Source: Proteobacteria bacterium UBA6920
GTDB taxonomy: Bacteria; Pseudomonadota; Gammaproteobacteria; SG8-11
Length of the DNA stretch: 29,856 bases
Reading direction: 5' to 3'
NCBI GenBank assembly: GCA_002448875.1
Contig: DKAS01000048.1
Location: 1-29,856, forward strand
The notes beneath the pieces were generated by a model, which saw only the letters and a program-made list of their open reading frames with translations, made no database searches and was not told the DNA's origin. Shown piece by piece: positions 1-7,757 of this stretch; position 1 is the first letter of the stretch; each line of letters begins with the position of its first letter. The translations under genes were made by a program, and so were the position numbers.

Positions 1-858
1 GACGCCAACGGCGGCCTGTTCGAAACTCTGCTGGACGAGCAGGACGCCGTCATCAGCGACCAGCTCAATCACGCCTCCATCATCGATGGCATTCGCCTGT
101 GCAAGGCGCAACGCCTGCGCTACCAGCATGCCGACATGGCGGACCTGGAGCAGAAACTGCAACAGGCCGCCGCCTGCCGCCTGCGCCTGATCGCCACCGA
201 CGGCGTCTTCAGCATGGACGGCGAACTGGCGCCGCTGGATCGCATTACCGAGCTGGCCCACCGCTACGACGCCCTGGTGATGGTGGATGATTCCCATGCC
301 ACAGGCTGCGTCGGCCCCGGCGGCCGCGGCAGCGCCGAACATTTCGGCGTCATGGACCGCGTCGACATTTACACCTCCACCCTGGGCAAAGCCCTGGGTG
401 GGGCCTCCGGCGGCTTCACCGCCGCCCGCCAGGCCGTGGTCGACCTGTTGCGCCAGCGCTCCCGCCCTTACCTGTTTTCCAATACCCTGCCGCCGGCGCT
501 GGCCGCCGCCGGCCTCCAGGCGCTGCAGCTGATAGCCGATCTGCCGCAGCTGCGTCAGCGCCTGGCGGACAACACTGCCTATTTTCGCCGGCAGATGCAG
601 CTGGCCGGCTTCGATATCATTGCCGGCAGCCACCCCATCGTGCCTATCATGCTGTACGACGCGAAACTGGCGCAGGCGATGGCGGCCGCCCTGCTGGCGC
701 GCGGCGTTTACGTGGTGGGATTTTTCTACCCGGTGGTGCCCCTGGGGCGGGCGCGCATCCGCACCCAGATGTCCGCCGCGCACAGTCGCGAGCAGTTGGA
801 TCAGGCCATCGTCGCGTTCCGCGAGGTGGGGCGGGAACTGGGCGTGTTAACGGCCTGA
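1..858 (+). CDS. kbl: 2-amino-3-ketobutyrate CoA ligase (glycine C-acetyltransferase), 5' end missing
   Basis: The enzyme cleaves 2-amino-3-ketobutyrate with CoA to glycine and acetyl-CoA, the second step of threonine breakdown through threonine dehydrogenase; it is cytosolic and PLP-dependent. The reading frame is open from base 1 and gives 285 residues; the family is about 398 long, so roughly 112 N-terminal residues lie outside the window. Visible landmarks are [11 protein letters not shown] at the left edge, [22 protein letters not shown], the cofactor-contacting VDDSHATG, and the PLP lysine in [14 protein letters not shown] (residue 130 of the fragment, matching about K244 of the E. coli enzyme). 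[19 protein letters not shown] near the C-terminus separates Kbl from related alpha-oxoamine synthases (KAS, BioF). The next gene is convergent, so the usual downstream partner tdh is not here; it could lie upstream or elsewhere. Confidence 0.96.
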   Translation, partial: DANGGLFETLLDEQDAVISDQLNHASIIDGIRLCKAQRLRYQHADMADLEQKLQQAAACRLRLIATDGVFSMDGELAPLDRITELAHRYDALVMVDDSHATGCVGPGGRGSAEHFGVMDRVDIYTSTLGKALGGASGGFTAARQAVVDLLRQRSRPYLFSNTLPPALAAAGLQALQLIADLPQLRQRLADNTAYFRRQMQLAGFDIIAGSHPIVPIMLYDAKLAQAMAAALLARGVYVVGFFYPVVPLGRARIRTQMSAAHSREQLDQAIVAFREVGRELGVLTA

Positions 859-869
859 TCCGCTCCGGC

Positions 870-2192
870 TCACGGCGTCACATAGAAGAAGTTGACGCAC
901 ATCTCATCGCGGGTACCGTTGCCCCAGGCCACCGGTTCACTGCGACTGCGGGTATCGTAGCTGCAAGTGACGCTCAATGTATCACCGGCGTGCACCCTGA
1001 CCGCCGGCTTGCTCTCGTCATAGAAAAAAAACTGCTGCCAGTTGAAATCCCAGCGGGGAACCTGCGCCAGGCATTGTTTGGCGCCACCGCTGGTGGTGTT
1101 TTCCACCGTCAGCGAGCGACCCAGGGTGTGCATATGCGGAAACACGCCGTGTATCTGCGCCGAAAGCAATTGCACGGGCAGCGTGTAGCGCGCGGTAAAT
1201 TTCGTATCCGTCTGCCCCGCCGGCAATACCATTTTGGTATCGGCCAGCGGCAGAATCAGCGCCTGTTTCTGTACGGCAGCGCTGAGAGCAAGGCGCATGG
1301 CGGATTGGTCGCTGCCGTCGCCGTTGTCGAGATTGTAATGCACCTGCAACACCAGCTTGCGGTCCTTAACCAGAAGCACGCCGGTACCGGAGGGGTAACG
1401 GGTAACCTTCACCCCGGGCGCCCAGCCCGCCACCATGGTAACTTCGCCGGCAAAGGAATTGTCCAGCCCGCTGTCGCCGAAACAAGTGTAGCCCGGCCCG
1501 GCGTCGGCGGCATCCAGCTGCTGTGCCGCCTGCTCAGCCGCCGCGGTATTCAGCGCGAACAGAATCATATGATGCACCAGCGCGGAATTGCCGGGCACCG
1601 CTTCAAACGCGGTGAGATACTTGTCCTGATCGGTAATGCCGGGATCGATGATGAAGCATCGGTAATCGTCCCCCGGATTGTCCGGCGGCTGGCCCTGCGG
1701 CACATAGGCTTCAGCCATGCTGGCGGTGGCACTGATTTCAGCCGGCGCCAACCCCGGCATTTGCGCCGCCTGCGGCGGCTGCGCCGGCGTGTCGCCGGCA
1801 GGCGCGCCCTGCTCCGCCCAGTTGCTCAGAGTGGTAATGTCATTGTCGGACAACCAGCGCGCGTCCTGAAAGGTGTTGCAGGCGCCGCTGTTGTCGACCA
1901 GAAACGGCGGCATGCTGCGGGCTCGAGTCACGCTGCCAATAACGGCGGCGCGCATCGATGCGCTGCCGTAGTCATCCAGCGGGAAAGGTGCGATACCACC
2001 CGCCTGATGACAACTGACGCAGTTGTCATTGAGAATCTGCGCAACGTGTTCATAATAAGTGGGATTGCTGACCGCCGGGTTCTTCTCTTCGACCGGCGCG
2101 GAGTTTTTGCCTCCGCCGCCGCCATCCGAACACGCCGTCAGAACAACCGGACCCAATACCGCCAACCATCGCCATCCACGCATTGCGCTCAT
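870..2192 (-). CDS. Cytochrome c / copper type II ascorbate-dependent monooxygenase-like lipoprotein
   Basis: Protein of 440 residues. The open frame extends upstream to 2468, but ATG at 2192 has AAGGA ten bases before it and begins a lipoprotein signal with lipobox LTAC (Cys21), so I choose that start. After a Gly-rich linker comes a c-type heme site C58-V-S-C61-H62 with a likely distal Met94 (RARSMPPF). The C-terminal half resembles the PHM/DBH-type copper monooxygenase fold: HHM at 207-209, HMH at 353-355 and a final TRDEMC with Met431, the positions expected for copper ligands. These enzymes hydroxylate substrates using copper, O2 and an electron donor; here the heme domain could deliver the electrons (inference). 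It is probably anchored in the periplasm or outer membrane. The substrate is unknown, and neighbouring genes give no clue. The gene is convergent with kbl, only 11 bp away. Confidence 0.85.
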   Translation of the reverse strand: MSAMRGWRWLAVLGPVVLTACSDGGGGGKNSAPVEEKNPAVSNPTYYEHVAQILNDNCVSCHQAGGIAPFPLDDYGSASMRAAVIGSVTRARSMPPFLVDNSGACNTFQDARWLSDNDITTLSNWAEQGAPAGDTPAQPPQAAQMPGLAPAEISATASMAEAYVPQGQPPDNPGDDYRCFIIDPGITDQDKYLTAFEAVPGNSALVHHMILFALNTAAAEQAAQQLDAADAGPGYTCFGDSGLDNSFAGEVTMVAGWAPGVKVTRYPSGTGVLLVKDRKLVLQVHYNLDNGDGSDQSAMRLALSAAVQKQALILPLADTKMVLPAGQTDTKFTARYTLPVQLLSAQIHGVFPHMHTLGRSLTVENTTSGGAKQCLAQVPRWDFNWQQFFFYDESKPAVRVHAGDTLSVTCSYDTRSRSEPVAWGNGTRDEMCVNFFYVTP

Positions 2193-2514
2193 CACCACTG
2201 ATTCCTTTTTTTTTACTATTCGACTATCCCTGCGCGGGTTCCGCCCATAAGCCCGTCCCCGCGTCACTCCGGCCACCATGGCCTTTGCCCGAGGTAAAAC
2301 AACCGTCCGCTCCGCGCCACGCGCGCGACCAGGAAAACATCTTAGGAAATTCCCGGGGGGGAATGCAATGTACAATTTTTCCCCACCCCCGCACACCGGG
2401 AACAAGGCAAGGCGCACAAGCATCAGTTGCAGAAAATCCGTTAGCGAAGGGGATGGAGTAGCCGGCATCGTTCCCTGCCCGGCATGCCAGCGCGGATTTT
2501 CACCAGGAAAATGC
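2193..2514. other. Intergenic region upstream of the copper monooxygenase gene
   Basis: This 322-bp stretch lies between the monooxygenase start and the stop of the AEC permease, both on the minus strand. It contains the candidate promoter at 2339-2368. The in-frame extension of the monooxygenase frame to 2468 has no recognisable domain and is probably not translated. I see no RNA gene and no clear terminator for the permease. Confidence 0.5.
2339..2368 (-). promoter_or_regulatory. Candidate sigma-70 promoter of the copper monooxygenase gene
   Basis: Read on the minus strand, TTGCAT (2363-2368) and TAAGAT (2339-2344) are separated by 18 bases. Transcription would start near 2332, giving a leader of about 140 bases before the ATG at 2192. 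The spacer includes a run of seven C. Predicted by eye only. Confidence 0.4.
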
Positions 2515-3432
2515 TCATTGCACCAGATAGCCGTGCCACAACGGCAGGGTGATCAGACTGAAAGCGGTCGTTGCCGTCACCGCCATGGCATACAGCGCGG
2601 TATCGAGATTGAACTGGTCGCAAATGACGATTCCCAGCACCATGCAGGGCATGGCCGCTTCCATAACGACCGCCGCCGCCGTTTCCTCGGGCAGGGCGAA
2701 AAACTGCAGAAACCCCCATACCAGCAGCGGCACCAGCAGCAGGCGCAGCAGAATCACCGGCGTCAGCGGCATCAGCATGCGCCATCCGCCGCGACGCCAC
2801 TCCAGACTCAGCCCCAGGGAAATCAGCATCAGGGGTACCACGCCCCGCTCCAGCAGGTGCAGCAAACCGCGAATCATTTCCGGCATCGGTACCGCACCGA
2901 TATTGAAGATGATAGCAAGCACCGCCGCCCACAGCGCCGGTATGGTCAACAGCGTGCGATAACCGGTGCCGGCGGTTTGCGCCTGGCCGTAGCGCGCCGC
3001 CACGCTGATACCCAGGGTAAACAACAGCGGCGTGCAGGCAAACAAATCATACTGAATCGCCACGCTGCGCGCCCACGGACCGAAAGCAGCTTCCAGCACC
3101 GGCAAACCCAGATAGGTCGCGTTCGGAAAAGTGGCGGCCAGTATCAGCGCACCCGCCTGCGCCGAAGCGTTCTTACAGTAACGGCAGGCCAGCCAGCTGC
3201 CTGCCACGCCAACCGCAATGCCAAATGCAGCCGCCGCGGCGATGACCACGGAGCCGGCACCCATCGGCGCCTGCCAGAGCACGGAAAGCACCAGGGCCGG
3301 CAGCAGCAAATAGTACACCAGCGAGGTCAACACCTTGCGGGTTTGCGCGGGCTCCAACCCCGCCGGCCGCAGGTGGCGCCAGGCGATGCCGCAGACGATC
3401 AAACCGGCCATTTGCCACAATACATCCAGCAC
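2515..3432 (-). CDS. AEC-family permease (auxin efflux carrier-like)
   Basis: Integral membrane protein of 305 residues in the AEC family, whose bacterial members export or exchange small organic anions such as malate or malonate. Nearly the whole sequence is hydrophobic, with about ten membrane spans in the usual two inverted halves. The family hallmark TFPNATYLGLPVLEAAFG sits near residue 115, and VEWRR-like basic loops separate the halves. The chosen start is GTG at 3432, with GAGG eight bases upstream; the first residues read (M)LDVLWQMAGLIVCG. The length matches the family (300-320). It stands alone, divergent from the diguanylate cyclase gene. The substrate cannot be read from the sequence. 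Confidence 0.85.
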   Translation of the reverse strand: MLDVLWQMAGLIVCGIAWRHLRPAGLEPAQTRKVLTSLVYYLLLPALVLSVLWQAPMGAGSVVIAAAAAFGIAVGVAGSWLACRYCKNASAQAGALILAATFPNATYLGLPVLEAAFGPWARSVAIQYDLFACTPLLFTLGISVAARYGQAQTAGTGYRTLLTIPALWAAVLAIIFNIGAVPMPEMIRGLLHLLERGVVPLMLISLGLSLEWRRGGWRMLMPLTPVILLRLLLVPLLVWGFLQFFALPEETAAAVVMEAAMPCMVLGIVICDQFNLDTALYAMAVTATTAFSLITLPLWHGYLVQ

Positions 3433-3539
3433 GGGATCAGCCTCGCTGTCATTCGATGAACGGCCGCCATTCTACGCGAGCGTGGATTCCTTACCACATT
3501 TTTTTGCGCCGCTGCCACGACCCGGGCGGCGCTTTTTCG

Positions 3540-3569
3540 CACATAAGCTGCGGTATTCGGGGATGTTAA
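3540..3569 (-). promoter_or_regulatory. Possible promoter for the AEC permease
   Basis: On the minus strand TTAACA (3564-3569) and TATGTG (3540-3545) are 18 bases apart, placing a start site about 100 bases before the GTG codon. The -10 match is only moderate. Confidence 0.25.
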
Positions 3570-3659
3570 TTTTTGTCATTTTGATTGTATAAAAAACTAA
3601 CATGTGCCATTAGTTAATTAATTTGTATTTAATTTTCGTCCTGTAGCGTCAACAACATA

Positions 3660-3690
3660 CTGACATTACAACAACTAAAAAGGTTGTATA
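3660..3690 (+). promoter_or_regulatory. Candidate promoter of the diguanylate cyclase gene with overlapping inverted repeat
   Basis: CTGACA (3660-3665) and TTGTAT (3684-3689) are 18 bases apart. The 6-bp inverted repeat TACAAC/GTTGTA spans the spacer and the -10 element, a position suited to a repressor site. Prediction by eye. Confidence 0.35.
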
Positions 3691-3771
3691 CCACAGTGCA
3701 CGACTTGGAGCAGGGAACGCCAGAGATGCGATCTACCTCGGACATGTGTCCGAATGCCACAAGGAGCCACT

Positions 3772-4746
3772 ATGGACGACATGAAACCCCCGCTGGCGCA
3801 CATAATGGGCGCAGGGGTCGGCGTATTCGCTGATGCCACTGCCGGCGGCGGTGCGGCGGAGGACGGCGTTGCTTTGGCCGGACCTTCCTATGCTTCAGTC
3901 ATAATCGACCATCTGCCGGATGCGGTGCTGATCGCCAGTGACAAAGGCGTGGTGCTGGAAGCCAACCAGGCTGCCCGCCAGCTGCTGCGCCTGTCCGAAC
4001 CACGCCTGCGCCACTACAGCATCGACTGGCTGCTGGCGGCCCCGACGGTACAGGACTCCCTCAGCGAACACCGGTCCGTCAGACGTCTGCGCATCGGCTC
4101 CGCCGGCGACGCCGAGCCCATAGACCTGGAAATTCATGTCGAGCGCTTACACGCGGAACATGCCGGCCTGCAACTGCTGGTGCTGCGCAATATCAGCGAT
4201 TATCAGCGAACCTGCAACGAATTGACCAAACTGGCGCTGACCGATGATCTGACGGGCATCTGCAATCGCCGGCATTTCATTCAGCTGCTGATGAAGGAGC
4301 TGGACCGGGTCAAGCGCTACGACACCAGACTGGCGCTGATCCTGTTCGACATCGACTATTTCAAGGATATCAATGACACCCACGGTCACGATGCCGGAGA
4401 CGAGGTCTTGAAGCATCTGGCACAGGTCAGCAAACAGATATTTCGCGACATCGATACCATCGCCCGGCTGGGTGGCGATGAATTCATCGCCATGATGCCG
4501 CAAACCGGTGTGCACCAGGCGCACTTCGCCGTCAGCCGCCTGCGCGCGGCGCTGAAAGCGCAGCGCATCGAGTTCAACGACAAGACGTTTCAATATACCA
4601 TCAGCGCCGGCGTGATCGAAACCACCCAGGATAACCTGTCTATCGACAATCTGCTGAAAAAAGCCGATACCGCGCTGTATGCCGCCAAACGCGGCGGGCG
4701 TGACGCCATTCGCACCGGCGATTATACGCTGCGCGTCTCCTCATAA
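3772..4746 (+). CDS. PAS-GGDEF diguanylate cyclase
   Basis: Makes the second messenger cyclic di-GMP from two GTP. ATG at 3772 is preferred over the in-frame ATG at 3754 because AAGGAG lies 6-7 bases before it; the product is 324 residues. There is no membrane segment, so the protein is probably cytosolic. A PAS-like sensor (about residues 40-150, starting SVIIDHLPDAVLIASDKG) is followed by a GGDEF domain (about 165-320). The GGDEF motif is intact at 234-238 and the product-inhibition I-site RDID at 225-228 has the correct five-residue spacing, so an active, feedback-inhibited enzyme is expected. LTDDLTGICNRRHF marks the domain start. No EAL or HD-GYP domain is present. The PAS ligand is unknown. 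The gene ends six bases from the convergent methyltransferase. Confidence 0.92.
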   Translation: MDDMKPPLAHIMGAGVGVFADATAGGGAAEDGVALAGPSYASVIIDHLPDAVLIASDKGVVLEANQAARQLLRLSEPRLRHYSIDWLLAAPTVQDSLSEHRSVRRLRIGSAGDAEPIDLEIHVERLHAEHAGLQLLVLRNISDYQRTCNELTKLALTDDLTGICNRRHFIQLLMKELDRVKRYDTRLALILFDIDYFKDINDTHGHDAGDEVLKHLAQVSKQIFRDIDTIARLGGDEFIAMMPQTGVHQAHFAVSRLRAALKAQRIEFNDKTFQYTISAGVIETTQDNLSIDNLLKKADTALYAAKRGGRDAIRTGDYTLRVSS

Positions 4747-4752
4747 AGCGCG

Positions 4753-5394
4753 CTATTTTCCCAGCAGCGCTATATCCGCGCCAGCGAATTGCACATGCAG
4801 TCGATGGCGCGTCGCCAGCCATTGCCAACTGGCATGGCTGTAAAACGCAATATGGGTGGGATCGCGCCGATAGTACCAGCCGGCAAAATCGGTTTGCGGG
4901 GTCAACATCCTGGTCATGATGGCCAGCCAGCCGCCGGGCACCAGCAGGGACACCAGCATGGCCAGGGTATCTCCCGGATCCTCCAGGTGTTCAACCACTT
5001 CGCTGCAGGTGACAAAATCATAGCGCTGCTGCAGCACCGCTGGACTCGCACTGTAGAATTTGTCATACAAAGCCATCATGTACCCTGTTTCACGAAACAT
5101 CTGTGCCAGCGCCGGTCCCGGTCCGCAACCGAAATCCAACCCGCTGGCCGGCGGTGACACGCGGTCGCGCACCGCCGCGTACAAAGGCAGGAGAAACGCG
5201 CGATAGCGCGGGTCGGCGACGTCATTTTCGTGGGTATCGTAGTGCGCGCGCTCCGCGGCCGGCGCCAGGCGCTGTTGCGGATGCATAAATACCAGGTTGC
5301 AAACAGCGCAGCGGAAGTATTGCCGTTGCCCGTCCTCCAGGTACAGAGCGGTGCGGGGGTCGCCGCAGAGACGGCAGGCCGGCAGCGCCGTCAA
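4753..5394 (-). CDS. Class I SAM-dependent methyltransferase with N-terminal cysteine knuckle
   Basis: Protein of 213 residues. I place the start at a TTG (5394) that overlaps the sixA stop as TTGA, a form of translational coupling; the frame is open further upstream, with an ATG at 5490, but that would lie deep inside sixA. The N-terminus has CxxC pairs C7-C10 and C29-C32, a probable zinc site. SAM motif I is LDFGCGPGP at 86-94, and CSEVVEHLEDP is the later conserved acidic motif. The C-terminal part (WYYRRDPTHIAFYS) resembles methyltransferases of the UbiE/MT-11 and MT-23 type. The methylated substrate cannot be told. It is the last gene of the nnrU-globin-sixA cluster. Confidence 0.8.
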   Translation of the reverse strand: MTALPACRLCGDPRTALYLEDGQRQYFRCAVCNLVFMHPQQRLAPAAERAHYDTHENDVADPRYRAFLLPLYAAVRDRVSPPASGLDFGCGPGPALAQMFRETGYMMALYDKFYSASPAVLQQRYDFVTCSEVVEHLEDPGDTLAMLVSLLVPGGWLAIMTRMLTPQTDFAGWYYRRDPTHIAFYSHASWQWLATRHRLHVQFAGADIALLGK

Positions 5395-5885
5395 GGCAGC
5401 TGACCAGCCGCCCAGTCCACCGGCGGCAGCAGATCGGGACCTACCATCCAGACCAGATGCCAGCCGCCGGCGGCGCGTTTTTCCAGGCAAGCTACGCTGC
5501 CGGGCGAAAACTCCACCAGGTTCACGCGCTCATTGCCGGTCAGCAAATGGGATACCAGGCGGCCCATGAAGGGCAAATGTCCTACTACCAGCGTGTCCTG
5601 GTCCCAGGCGTCGCTTTGCCAGGCGAAAGCCTGTGGATCGTCGTTGGCATGCAACAAATCGTGCTCTTCACCCGCCACCTCCAGTTCCAGACCCCGGATC
5701 AGCAGCTCGGCGGTCTGTGCTGCCCGCTTCTTGTTGCTGTGCAGGACGCGCCGGCAGGAGACTCCGGCGCGACGCAGCAGGGCCGCCACCGCTGTTACCT
5801 CGGCTGCCCCCTGCGCGCTCAAGCCACACTCCGGATCCTCCGCCTGGGAATAGGCCTGACCGTGCCTAGCCAACAATAGCTTCAT
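5391..5885 (-). CDS. sixA: SixA-type phosphohistidine phosphatase
   Basis: A 164-residue histidine phosphatase. In E. coli SixA removes phosphate from phosphohistidine on phosphotransfer proteins such as ArcB or the nitrogen PTS. The catalytic RHG motif is at residues 7-9 (MKLLLARHGQA) with nucleophile His8; the second catalytic His is His103 in VVGHLPFMG. SNKKRAAQTAELL supplies the conserved arginine. The length matches SixA (about 160). ATG at 5885 has GAGGT six bases upstream. It lies 41 bp after the truncated hemoglobin stop and overlaps the methyltransferase start, so the genes are probably cotranscribed. Confidence 0.88.
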   Translation of the reverse strand: MKLLLARHGQAYSQAEDPECGLSAQGAAEVTAVAALLRRAGVSCRRVLHSNKKRAAQTAELLIRGLELEVAGEEHDLLHANDDPQAFAWQSDAWDQDTLVVGHLPFMGRLVSHLLTGNERVNLVEFSPGSVACLEKRAAGGWHLVWMVGPDLLPPVDWAAGQLP

Positions 5886-5926
5886 ACAGGTACCTCGCGC
5901 GTCGCGCCGGGCTTGCCGGCTGGTTG

Positions 5927-6331
5927 CTACCGGCTGTCCTCGGGCTCATTTCGGTTACGCATGAAATCGGCGGTGTTGCGCAAGGACTGCAACAGATGCG
6001 CGCGCATCAGCGTATCGAGCGCGCAATCTTCCAAGGCCCGTTCCATGCACAGCATCCAGGCGTCACGCTCGGCGGCGCCGATGGGAAAACTGATATGCCG
6101 GGCGCGCAGGCGGGGATGTCCGTATTCCTGCATATACAGCTGCGGCCCGCCCAGCCAGCCGCAAAGAAATTTGAACAGCTTGTCGCGCGACGTTGCCAGA
6201 TCCCGGGGATGCAGGGCACGAATGGTCGCGGCCTGCGGCAGGGTATCCATCAAATCGTAGAATCTGTCCACCAGCGCGCGTACCCCCGCCTGTCCGCCCA
6301 GACGTTCAAAAGGAGTGACAGCCACTTGCAT
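5927..6331 (-). CDS. Group II truncated hemoglobin
   Basis: A 134-residue 2-on-2 globin. Group II (HbO-like) proteins bind O2 or NO and take part in NO or peroxide detoxification or oxygen delivery. Diagnostic features are the sequence RLRARHISFPIG with proximal (F8) His79 and RDAWMLCM with Trp92 at the G8 position, which is typical of groups II and III. The N-terminus (FERLGGQAGVRALVDRFYDLM) fits the family. ATG at 6331 is preceded by GCAGGAG. It sits 26 bp after the nnrU-like gene. A second, different truncated hemoglobin is encoded at 9117-9563. Confidence 0.9.
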   Translation of the reverse strand: MQVAVTPFERLGGQAGVRALVDRFYDLMDTLPQAATIRALHPRDLATSRDKLFKFLCGWLGGPQLYMQEYGHPRLRARHISFPIGAAERDAWMLCMERALEDCALDTLMRAHLLQSLRNTADFMRNRNEPEDSR

Positions 6332-6357
6332 GCATCTCCTGCGTACTCAATCGATAA

Positions 6358-7041
6358 CTAGAATAAAATCACCGCTGCGCCGAACAGTCGCTGATGAAAA
6401 TACGCGAATAGCGCGCATACCAGACAGGCGGCCAGCAGGCGCCCGTAACCCAACTCGCCGACCCGCAGCGAATTGCGTTTCTGCAGAATCGCCACGAAGG
6501 GGAACACCGAGGTCAGCTGCTGATAGCGCCGCCAATGCTCACCCAGCGCCCGGCGCAGTTTGTGATCGATGGAAAACGGTCCGCCCAGCGACAACAGGAG
6601 AAAGGTGCCGAAAAAGACCTGTGCCGCCAGATCGCCGTTGAACACCATGTGCGTCGCCGACCACAGCGCGCAGCCCATCAGAAACGGATGGCGACTGACG
6701 CGCATGATGCCGACCGCAGGGCGGTCGGAAGCCAGCAGGGCCTCGCCACCGATCGCCGTGGCGTTAGGCGTCATCATGGCCAGGACCACGAAGACGAAGG
6801 CCAACAGCATCACCGCCAGCGCCAGCCAGCGGAAGCCTTCGATCGGCTCCCACAATACCAGCAGTGGCGCCCGGCGATAGGCCAGGATCAGCCAGACCAG
6901 ACCAGCGATCGACGCCAGGGAAAATCCCGCCATGTAAACCTTCTCGCCCAGCAGCGCCACCAGGCGGTCACGCAGGCGTGAGCCGGAGATCAGGAAATGG
7001 ATGGCAAGAAAGAAAGCCGCCGCAAGGTACATTTCAGTCAT
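6358..7041 (-). CDS. NnrU-family membrane protein
   Basis: A 227-residue protein with about six membrane spans. NnrU was first found beside nitrite and nitric oxide reductase genes in denitrifiers, and the family is related to isoprenylcysteine methyltransferase-like membrane proteins; its molecular function is not settled. Family landmarks here are IMRVSRHPFLMGCALWS (near residue 133) and LGGPFSIDHKLRRALGEHW. The start is ATG 7041, with an alternative ATG at 7032; the ribosome site is weak. It leads the operon nnrU, truncated hemoglobin, sixA, methyltransferase. Its position beside two globins supports a link to NO (inference). No nitrite or NO reductase gene is visible in the window. Confidence 0.82.
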   Translation of the reverse strand: MTEMYLAAAFFLAIHFLISGSRLRDRLVALLGEKVYMAGFSLASIAGLVWLILAYRRAPLLVLWEPIEGFRWLALAVMLLAFVFVVLAMMTPNATAIGGEALLASDRPAVGIMRVSRHPFLMGCALWSATHMVFNGDLAAQVFFGTFLLLSLGGPFSIDHKLRRALGEHWRRYQQLTSVFPFVAILQKRNSLRVGELGYGRLLAACLVCALFAYFHQRLFGAAVILF

Positions 7042-7096
7042 AGTGCTACCCCGAAGAGAAAAGCGTCGCCGTGGACCGCTGGTGCATCCTGGGTAA

Positions 7097-7102
7097 ATTA
7101 TA
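7097..7102 (-). promoter_or_regulatory. Perfect TATAAT -10 element upstream of the nnrU operon
   Basis: On the minus strand a consensus TATAAT lies 56 bases upstream of the NnrU ATG. No good -35 hexamer is found at the usual distance, so the promoter may need an activator. Prediction by eye. Confidence 0.4.
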
Positions 7103-7192
7103 CACGCGATCCCGGGCCACCAGGGTGCTCGCTACCCGCCCCGGTCGCAATACGGACACGCCAGAGGGTGAGGCATTACTCATTGGGTGATA

Positions 7193-7221
7193 TAGTCATT
7201 GTCATACTATTTCTCTACAAT
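7193..7221 (+). promoter_or_regulatory. Candidate promoter of the cyclic-nucleotide-binding-domain gene
   Basis: TAGTCA (7193-7198), 17 bases, then TACAAT (7216-7221). The ATG follows at 7275, giving a leader of about 45 bases with GGGAG ten bases before the start. Confidence 0.45.
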
Positions 7222-7274
7222 TTGCAAGCAAAGCCCTGGGCTGGCCAGGGCACAACCGACGGGAGCTTACCACC

Positions 7275-7757
7275 ATGAACGACCAGGTCGACGCCAAACT
7301 CATCGCCACCTCCAGCCTGGGAGCCGATCTGGAACCCACCGAGTGCGCGGTTCTGGCTTCCGCCATGCGCCGTCGCGAACTGCGGGACGGTGAACACCTG
7401 GTCAGAGAAGGGGAAAGCAACAGCGCCCTGTGCCTGCTGGCGACGGGCAGGCTGGTGGTCATCAGCAAAATAGAAGACAGGGAAACCGACGTCTACCTCA
7501 TGCAGCCCGGCGAATGCGCCGGTACCCGCTCGTTCATCGACCGGGCGCCGCGCCGCGCCACCCTGCAATCCAAGGGGGCCAGCGTGGTTTACACCCTGCA
7601 GCCGGAAATGTTCGAAGCGCTGCTGGCCGCCCACCCGCGCATCGTTTACAAGGTGATGTGCGCCCTGTTCCGCATTACCCATTCCAATCTGATGCGCATG
7701 AATGTGGAAACGCGGGAACTGACCAACTATATACACAAAACCGGCGGTCGCTACTGA
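7275..7757 (+). CDS. Stand-alone Crp/Fnr-type cyclic-nucleotide-binding domain protein
   Basis: A 160-residue protein made of a single Crp-like sensory domain followed by a C-helix-like segment (about 108-155). It has no helix-turn-helix, so it is not a DNA-binding regulator by itself. The beta-roll is recognisable (ELRDGEHLVREGE, LCLLATGRLVVISKIE, MQPGECAGTRSFIDR). The phosphate-binding cassette at about 78-95 keeps an arginine (R93, matching R82 of E. coli CAP), but the residue matching the conserved Glu72 of CAP appears to be lost, so cAMP binding is doubtful. It might work by protein-protein contact or sense another ligand. Its stop overlaps the end of the convergent TIGR03790 gene by 7 bp. 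It faces the nnrU operon divergently across 233 bp. Confidence 0.8.
   Translation: MNDQVDAKLIATSSLGADLEPTECAVLASAMRRRELRDGEHLVREGESNSALCLLATGRLVVISKIEDRETDVYLMQPGECAGTRSFIDRAPRRATLQSKGASVVYTLQPEMFEALLAAHPRIVYKVMCALFRITHSNLMRMNVETRELTNYIHKTGGRY

Larger units (their letters stand above)
3433..3771. other. AT-rich divergent intergenic region
   Basis: This 339-bp spacer separates the divergent permease and diguanylate cyclase genes. From about 3560 to 3690 it is strikingly AT-rich compared with both flanks. It carries candidate promoters in both directions and the inverted repeat TACAAC-N10-GTTGTA (3667-3672 and 3683-3688). I see no small gene in it. Confidence 0.5.

Noticed and set aside
990..2201. 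403-codon open frame on the plus strand
   Set aside because: Arg/His/Gln-rich product antisense to the copper monooxygenase; typical of the opposite strand of GC-rich coding DNA.
2193..2468. N-terminal extension of the copper monooxygenase frame to 2468
   Set aside because: It places a 92-residue low-complexity tail before a lipoprotein signal; the ATG at 2192 has a ribosome site and a promoter is predicted inside the extension.
2278..3459. 393-codon open frame on the plus strand
   Set aside because: Gln/His/Arg-rich with no domain, antisense to the AEC permease.
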